From Tricholoma matsutake (lineage: Eukaryota; Basidiomycota; Agaricomycetes; Agaricales; Tricholomataceae), in contig AP026542.1 in assembly GCA_026075535.2 (NCBI GenBank), positions 3,348,001 through 3,412,000 of the forward strand: DNA of 64,000 nucleotides, read 5' to 3'. Under the pieces are notes generated by a model that saw nothing but the letters and a program-made list of their open reading frames with translations, had not been told where the DNA came from and searched no databases. This document shows positions 57,548 through 64,000 of the stretch, piece by piece. Each line of letters starts with the position of its first letter. Position 1 is the first letter of the stretch. A program made the position numbers and the translations under genes.

Positions 57548-60018
57548 AATGACCACCAATTCAGCACAGATACTTCAAAGCTCTCCTAATCAGGCAGAGC
57601 CTGACTCAGACTTGAATTTGGCGCTTCATATGAAATTTCGAAATCTCACCCTTCTTCTCCGCTTACTCACTACTATCAATCAGGAAAATGCCATACTCCC
57701 TGCCACAGATGCTTTTCCCATCCAGAATCTACCAGTCCGCAGAAAGGTTGATGCAGTGACAACTATTCTAGTGTGTAACGAAGAAGTCCTTGCCACTACA
57801 GCATACGCTTCCAGTGGATGTCTTGTAGTGGCCAGTGCGATGTCCACAGAAGAAGCTCACTCTGAAGAGGATGATGATGTTGTCACTACTCCTTACACCA
57901 ATCAAACACTGAATATCGCTGCTATCGCCAATCCAGAGCGCAGTAATTCTGCAAAGGGCATCAGATTGGCTTCAGGCAAAGATTTGTGGTCTCACTTTGA
58001 TCAAGATGATTGTTGGAAATTGATGAGAAAGTGAGCTTCTACCGGTACCTGGCATCACATCCTCATTGCTTATCATGTATCCAGGGTCAGACAATCTACA
58101 CTGGCAGACCATACAGAATCTGTATGTTCCTATCTCAATACATACAAGATTTCTGAGCCTTCTGCACGACCCACTGAATCCAGGCACTTTTCCCGCTTTC
58201 TCATTGTGCAGTGTTGGAAGAGAATGAAATGACAGATTTTCCATTGGTCATCGCTTGGGATTCTTCACATGCTAGACAAAGCAACCGACTCCTTGACAAA
58301 GTCAATCCAGAAGCATGAGTGGACCAAACCTGTTTGTGACCCAAGACTGGCTCGATATCTCGACCCAATGGACAATTTGAGAATGAAAGTTTTGGTGAAG
58401 TACTCCCAGAACAAGGAGGACACGGCTGATAAATATTTAGAGGTGCTATGCTCCAAGGAGCGATTAGCCTCATTCGAGATATACTGCAAGGACACTGTGA
58501 CAACATTCCACAACTTCCTCTTGGCCATCCTGGTTGGCTATGCAAGTGCCCTCCTGAGGTTGGAAGTGGCTATTGCTGCTAAATCATCATCATCGGTATC
58601 CATGAAGCATCTGAGGTCGAGGAAGAAGGATGGCCAGAAGGAGGCCAAACTCAAGAAGGATGACCAGCAACTTATGAAGGATGTGTCAAATCTGGTGCAT
58701 GGTGTCACTTTCTATGCCAATGCTCTTGTCTGCATTGCACACTCCAATGCGTTAAAAGAACATCTCCAAGTTCTATTCCCGGGTGAGATGTTGCCTTCTA
58801 TAGCGTTCAGGAAAGATGAATATAAGAAATGGGCCACATTGTACATCGGTAATGGTGGAGTCTACAAAGCGGCAGATGACATCCAAGTCGACAAAGTGGC
58901 AGATGGTGTTGGCAGGGCAGCGAGCAGCATTGGCCAAGTTGCCTTGAAGGACGAGGAGGGGGATGACAAGGAGGGGGAGGATGATGAGGAGGGGGAGGAT
59001 GAGGAGGAGGGGGATGGTGAGGAAGGCAATGATGGCAAGGAGGGGGAGGGGAGGATGGCAAGGAGGGGGAGGATGGCAAGGAAGGCGAGGAGCAGACAGA
59101 AGTGTCTAGATCTCACATAACCATGATCAATTTCCAGACTGTCCAGAAATGGATCATGGCATTTGTTGGGCACTTCTCAGCACAGCATGCCTTGGAGAAA
59201 CATGTTGGTGGTCTCCCACCTAGTGAACCCGTCCATCTCGATCTCCTCATTATGCCCCGCTCTAGGGTGAAAATCAGTTCCTGGCCCTACATGGAGGGTT
59301 TAATCGAGGACACATTGAAGGCCCATTCGGTGAACTATAAAATAATGATGGCGAAGTACATCCACGAAGTTAAAAACCATGTCCTTGGAGCTGATACCAG
59401 TGGCAATTGGATGGACCAGATTAGGATATTCTCGATATTCCAGAACCTGGTGAAGAATGGTGCCCACCCCGAGTCATCATTGGAGTTTCCTGGAGGCACA
59501 CATTGCGAGGCTATTTTGGCTGCTTTCCTTGCCTACTGTAATGTAGCGACTTTGGAAGAGAAGGACGAGCCCAAATCTAAAGAGCTTAGCCAGGTACTTG
59601 ATCCACTTACCTTGAGGTTTAAATTCATTATTTTAACTTGTTGTGCAGAGACTGAAGTTTCATGATCAATGGATTTCGGTGTCAAAGCTATGCTGTTCTG
59701 TTTGCTGGGAGTTGATAAAACTCGTCAAAATTGAGGATATCTCAGATCAGGCATTTAAAGTCCGTGGTCGTCATGCCAATCTTTACGATGTGGAATTGCC
59801 AGAGTGGCTGCCTCATGATATTTTGGAGGTGATTATACAGAAATTTCAACTTTTCGTATATCAGCAACTTGAAATCCTCGATGCCCGTGACTCATCAGTG
59901 AACACTGGCCGTGGACACACCCGTAACCTCTCTCACGAAAGTAACATGAGCATCAAAACTGCCAGTAGTGGTGTATCAATACCAGACCCTGACGAGGACG
60001 TTGAATTCCTCCATAGGT
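57548..60018 (+). CDS. Deaminase-like zinc protein with acidic repeats
   Basis: The start MTTNSAQILQSSPNQ begins the first exon, which ends at KLMRK (about 58,031, donor GTGAGC). The next exons include VRQSTLADHTESV, EWTKPVCDPRLARYLDPMDN and VSNLVHGVTFYANALVCIAH. A run of GAGGAGGGGGAGGATG-type codons (58,950-59,090) gives an acidic repeat where the frame changes to that of TMINFQTVQKWIMAFVGHFS. The end holds FPGGTHCEAILAAFLAYC (H-x-E), a GTACTT..TTGTGCAG intron, WISVSKLCCSVCWELI (C-x2-C) and VRGRHANLYDVELPEWLP. HxE plus CxxC fits the nucleic-acid deaminase fold of the OTT_1508-like group that is amplified in fungi. Activity is not shown. Confidence 0.6.
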
Positions 60019-60640
60019 AAGCATTTTTATCTTTTTCGATCCCAACCATCTGCTATAGCCAATTTTAGCCAACTTCTGTCTGACCACTGAGTTGAATGAA
60101 TGGTCGAAACCTGCATGGAGGCCTTTGGGTTGTATATGATGCTTATTATCTTGTTGAACGAGCTTTTCAGAGTTTTGTTTTTCCTGTGCAAGTACTGTGT
60201 CTCCCATCTTTCAGTCTGAGTCGCAGTAAAAAGCAGCACATTTTTTTCATTCCAGCCTCATCTTCCCACCGTTCATGTATAACCATGTGCATCATTTATT
60301 TCATACTTTCTGCTTATGGTTCCCCCTGATAGTTCAAGCAGGAATGTTCAGGTTCAGAAGTAGTTGTCATTGCATCGCTGGTTGGGTCTTCATTTCAAGT
60401 TTATGGATTGTTTTTTTTTCTTCCAGATCCAGCTCATTTTGTATGCACTTGTACTTGCTTGTCCTATGTTGTACTGCAGCTCCAACACATTGTTTCAACT
60501 ACAAGTTCAACTTGCATGGAAGGAAGACTCCGAAAGCCTGAGTGGTGTAGAACAGTGGTTGGGGGTGTACTTCACTGGCAGGCACCCAGGGTCTGGCATT
60601 CTGGAGCACTGCCACTACAGGGATTATCCGAGTCTGCTGG
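60019..60640. other. 3' region without a clear gene
   Basis: A GTAAGC donor at about 60,017 suggests one more small exon, but no convincing one was found. The segment is T-rich (60,400-60,425). Confidence 0.4.
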
Positions 60641-60659
60641 TGTTGGATGTCAAAGTTCG

Positions 60660-60930
60660 CTTTCTGACCTTGTACTTCCAACTTGAAGTTTGCCACTTCT
60701 TTCCGCACTCCATTTTCTCCTACTCATTTTTCGTCACCTGCAGGTCTGACTTTTTGTCACCTGCCTTGAGTCTGACTTTTTGTCACTCAATCCTACTTGT
60801 ACATTTGGACTTGGATTCCGAACCTCAGCTTTAAGTTGCCTGTGGATTTCTTCTGAGTCCTCCCACCTGCTGTTTGGGTTGCCTTTGGTGCCTTGAAGAC
60901 TCAACGCTATATTTACATCATCTGTACAAC
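60660..60930 (+). repeat. Right copy of an inverted repeat (partner 51,560-51,790)
   Basis: It has the same block order as the left copy but reversed, with a short extra stretch between CAATCCTAC and GTGCCTTGAAG. A third, more diverged relative lies at 62,990-63,190 and a fourth (inverted) at 22,040-22,200. Confidence 0.8.
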
Positions 60931-60982
60931 TCATCTGTTCTCTCCTACATTTCTGGTCGCCTGCAGGTCTGACTTTTTGTCA
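60747..60982 (+). promoter_or_regulatory. Three TGACTTTTTGTCA sites upstream of the oxygenase gene
   Basis: Perfect copies of TGACTTTTTGTCA lie at 60,747-60,759, 60,773-60,785 and 60,970-60,982. The last is 91 bp before the likely start at 61,074. Each is preceded by GGTC or GAGTC. The copies lie in non-coding DNA. Confidence 0.55.
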
Positions 60983-61073
60983 CTCATTCAACGGATCACC
61001 CGGCCGACACAAAGGTTCAGGTAAGTAACAAGTTAAACCTATCAACAACTCTTTCAACCAATCCAAGTGTCAG

Positions 61074-62736
61074 ATGGCCCCTCGAGGTGAGATCCCCTTT
61101 CCAATGTTTCTACTTCACTGGCAGTTGACCCCAAAATCCATTCATATGGAAAAAAAAGTATGAATGAATATTTCTTACATCAGAGAAAGTTGGCTGAAAT
61201 ACTTTGGCACAGGACAAACCTTGGCCCACCCCCATCAGTGCCCATGACCCATCATTTGATTTCAAGTCAGCAATTGCATTGAGTATCAAAAGGGAGGAGA
61301 TGTTTGGCTATTTAGACAGCGGGAAAATAGAACACGGCCTTTTTAGTGATTCTCCCCTCACCACGCCGGAGCCTACTCTGCCTCCCTCACCTACTCAAAA
61401 ACTGACTTCTTTGGATGACCACAATCTCCCCCCAGATCCCCAGTCGGTGCCAGGGGAAACCGCTTCAACCTCGGCTGGTCAGCTGGAAAATGCGGGTAAG
61501 AAGTACAGCAGCAACAAGCAATGGAGCCACGCAAAGCAGAAGCGCGACAGAGCTGAGCAGCAGAAGGAGCGTGAGGCCGGAGTGCATGCTTACAAAGTTT
61601 GGCCTTCCACCTGCCAGAAATTGCATAACCCGAACTCAAAGGCCATTGATGCCAAGCTCGATCTCATGTATATTTTGATCTCAGCCCCTGGGTACATAGG
61701 TCTATGCGACACTGAGGAGTTGAAGGATAAGACTGCATACGAGTTGGATGATCTGGTTGGAGAGAACTCGTGCTTTAAATTTAAGCTGCAAAAGTGGGAT
61801 GGCAGGTAAGCTAAGTCACTTTTGTGTCAATTCCTATAGCTGGAACTTGAATTTGACAGAAAATCAATCCCCATCAAGGATCACACCAGCCAGATTTTCT
61901 GTGTAGGCATTGGGCAGCCAGATGACAGTAACCAGCTGGAGGAGCAAAAATGGTCGAAGGGAATGGCGGATGTGGAGAGGGAGATGGAGGAGGCCAGCGA
62001 GCAATGCTCCTTTGATTCTAAGGACTTGAATCATTGCTGTGGGTCTTTCCCAGCCCTGGCAGCTGGTGTATCATTTGGTGGTGGACAAGTGATCCCAGGC
62101 AACCTTGCACACAACCGAGCGAATCGCAGAGTTTTACGAAAACTCCTCAGCTACCCGTCCTTTGTCCGCATCTCCAAATTTGCGAATGGTGGATTTGCAG
62201 CTTGGTTCCCCAAGCTTTATAAATATTACCATGAAACTCTTGGGGCCTTGTACGAGCAGGACAAAGGCCTCGAGCGCCTATTTCTGGATAGCATCTGGGC
62301 AGCAATTTCTTTCAACTTTGGCCCAGCAACTTGGTGCTATCGGCATACAGATTGGGGGAACCTCACCTTCGGAGTCTGCATTATAACCAATGTTGGAAAG
62401 TTTGATTCAACGCGCAGCAGCCACCTCATCCTATGGGAGTGTGGCATTGTTATCAAGTTTCCTCCAGGCACGTCCATCATCATTCCCTCAGCTGTCATCA
62501 GCCACTCGAACCTCCCCATCCAACCCCATGAGATTCAGTACTCCTTCACGCAGTACGTGGCCGGTGATCTATTCCGATGGGTTGAGCATGGGTTTCAGAA
62601 GGAGGAGAGCTACACTAATGGATCTTTGGCAGCCGAGCATGCGGCAGAAGAGGTTCATAGGGCAGCACATAAGGATTTTGGTCTTTCTTTGTTTTCTACG
62701 ATGGATGAGCTGCGTGCAATGGCGCAACAGAGCTAA
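61074..62736 (+). CDS. 2OG-Fe(II) oxygenase-like protein (multicopy Agaricomycete family)
   Basis: A possible 13-nt start exon (ATGGCCCCTCGAG, 61,074) precedes a GTGAGA donor, but the phase does not fit exon 61,213-61,805, so the true start is unsettled. A 54-nt intron (61,806-61,859) joins QKWDGR to KSIPIKDHTSQIFCVG. The N-terminal part has the motif APGYIGLCD..ELDDLVGE. The catalytic part has GVSFGGGQVIPGNL, FVRISKFANGGFAAWFPKLY, YRHTDWGNLTFGVCIITNVG (HxD), IIIPSAVISHSNLPIQP (distal His) and LFRWVEHGFQKEE. The fold is a double-stranded beta-helix oxygenase, close in layout to TET/JBP-like families. Glutamine (CAG, 62,536-62,538) stands where arginine for 2-oxoglutarate is expected. The frame is otherwise intact. 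Confidence 0.7.
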
Positions 62737-63092
62737 CTTAGTAGCCGCTGCATTGTACCAGTAAACTGGCAATCAATGCTACTTCATGTAAAATTACAAT
62801 TGGACCCATTCATCTGCTCAGTAATATATTGTCTTTTGCTTCCTAGCTCCTAGTACAATGAGAACATGGAGACTCCAGTGGCCTGATAGAACCTCCAAGC
62901 CTGAACTTGAAGCTTGAAGCTTGAAGGCTTGTCTGATCTCGATGTTAGGACATGTTTACACCCTTACATAATTATAAACAAGTCACAGGAAGTTCAAGTT
63001 GAAGTGGCAGTGCTCGACTTCTTGTTCAAGTTCTCCCTCTCGTCCTTCCTCACTTCTGCGTGTGCTGCTCTTACTTCCTGGCCCTGCAGGTC

Positions 63093-63134
63093 TGACTTTT
63101 TGTCACCTGCCCGGTTGTGTCTGACTTTTCATCA
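63093..63134 (+). promoter_or_regulatory. TGAC-N5-GTCA site pair upstream of the 63.2-kb units
   Basis: TGACTTTTTGTCA (63,093-63,105) and the variant TGACTTTTCATCA (63,122-63,134), 29 bp apart, lie about 95 bp before the ATG at 63,230. Confidence 0.5.
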
Positions 63135-63229
63135 TGCAACCCTACATTTGGGTTACCTCTGGCCCCTTGAACCTGTCAGCAGCTTGCCCTAGAGTCCTTG
63201 ACAGGAATTTCAGTACATCCAAGTGTCAG

Positions 63230-64000
63230 ATGTCCCCTCGAGGTGAGATCCCCTGTACCCACTATATCAGTTACACAATGCCTGTCCATTGCTCATGCCC
63301 AGGAAATCGGTGCAAGCAGCACATAGCAACAGGGTGGCAGCTGATAAAAGATCGAGAGCTGACACATTTTCTACTTTGGTTCATCCTGAAGCCCATTCAC
63401 CTCCACAAAGGTGTCAATGTTTCCTATATCTGACGCGGTTGGCTGAAGTACTTTGTTCCAGGGGTGCCCGGTCAAGCTGCTTGGCGGACGCACCTCCATG
63501 TATGCACCGGTGTTGGCTTGATGTAGCAGTGACAATAAGCTTCTCAATGCGTCCGATGGCACCTCAAGGTGAGAGCCTCCTTTCTTACCCTGCCCTGTCA
63601 AATATGCAATGCCCACCCTTGACTTGAGCCCAGGAAATTGGCGCAAGCAACGTGTAACTGTATGACAGCAGGCAATCAACGATCGAGAACTGACACATTT
63701 TTTTATTTACTTTAGTTCATCCTGAAGCCCATTCATCTTGACAAAGCTGTTAATCCTTCCCATATCTGATGCAGCATTCGGCATTCAGGGTATGCGTCAG
63801 TGTTGGCATGAGTAGTGGCGATGACTCGGATGGGCTTCCCAAGGTGAGAGCCTCCCTTCTTACTCTGCCCTGTCAGGTATGCAACGCCTGCCCTTTACTC
63901 GAACCCGGGAAATTGGCGCAAGCGACGTGTAGCTGTATGGCGGCATGTAATCAAAGATCGAAAGCTGACGTGCTTTCTAGCTTAGTTAATCCCTCAGCCA
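63230..64000 (+). pseudogene. Three tandem copies of a two-exon unit, related to the QRCWLDV family
   Basis: Each copy has a short start exon (ATG TCC CCT CGA G at 63,230, ATG GCA CCT CAA G at about 63,558, ATG GGC TTC CCA AG at about 63,828), a GTGAGA donor, an intron of about 75 nt ending in GCCCAG or ACCCGG, and an exon that reads GNRCKQHIATGWQLIKDREL-like sequence with THFL. The first copy is open to a TGA at 63,432. The others have stops. RCWLDVAVTISFSMRPMAPQ before the second copy links the units to the family at 49.4 and 21.4 kb. The third copy runs past the window end. Confidence 0.5.

Noticed and set aside
58807..59173. Minus-strand frames of Pro, Ser and His repeats
   Set aside because: Antisense of the acidic GAG/GAT repeat in the deaminase-like gene.

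Overview
This window looks like a transposon-dense segment of a mushroom-forming basidiomycete (Agaricomycetes). The evidence is introns of about 47-60 nt with GT-AG borders, KDZ and Plavaka transposases, chromodomain Ty3/gypsy elements, a Tad1-like LINE, and several gene families that are strongly amplified in Agaricomycetes (TET/JBP-like and other 2OG-Fe(II) oxygenases, JmjC proteins, a deaminase-like family). I see no housekeeping gene, rRNA or tRNA gene. Nearly every gene is a mobile element or a multicopy family that travels with one, and most are damaged.

Layout. 0-2.3 kb: a pogo/CENP-B-type transposase pseudogene (minus) cut by an LTR. 2.5-8.8 kb: a complete but dead Ty3/gypsy chromovirus on the minus strand between two LTRs. 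8.8-11.6 kb: low-complexity DNA and remnants of Tc1-like and Plavaka-like transposases. 11.7-13.5 kb: a Tad1-like LINE (plus) that runs into a second gypsy element (13.5-17.5 kb), which carries a solo LTR with a perfect 5-bp target duplication. 17.5-21.4 kb: 149- and 169-bp satellites, two tRNA-derived SINE-like copies and a small spliced minus-strand gene with a duplicated exon. 21.4-23.1 kb: decayed copies of gene families that recur at 49-64 kb.

23.4-49.0 kb is the centre of interest. A Plavaka transposase gene on the minus strand (5' part 48.96-45.01 kb, 3' part 24.30-23.39 kb) is split by a 20.7-kb insert whose ends are inverted repeats with subterminal repeats (24,305-45,014). The insert holds a KDZ transposase with its CxC2 cysteine cluster, a TET/JBP-type dioxygenase, a protein with a Zn2Cys6-like cluster, several unrecognised proteins, a nested PIF/Harbinger pair (Myb/SANT plus DDE), and two large arrays of a 13-bp minisatellite. 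I read it as a giant KDZ transposon with cargo.

49.4-64.0 kb: an unrecognised multicopy protein, a JmjC-domain gene, a deaminase-like gene and a 2OG-Fe(II) oxygenase gene. The starts of four of these genes, and of the related remnant at 21.9 kb, share upstream copies of a palindromic site (TGAC-N5-GTCA), which suggests common control. Much of the decay is C-to-T change at CpG: CGA became TGA at many conserved arginines, and the 2-oxoglutarate-binding arginine appears lost in all three oxygenase copies. A region rich in predicted DNA- and chromatin-modifying enzymes thus seems to be decaying through methylation-linked mutation.
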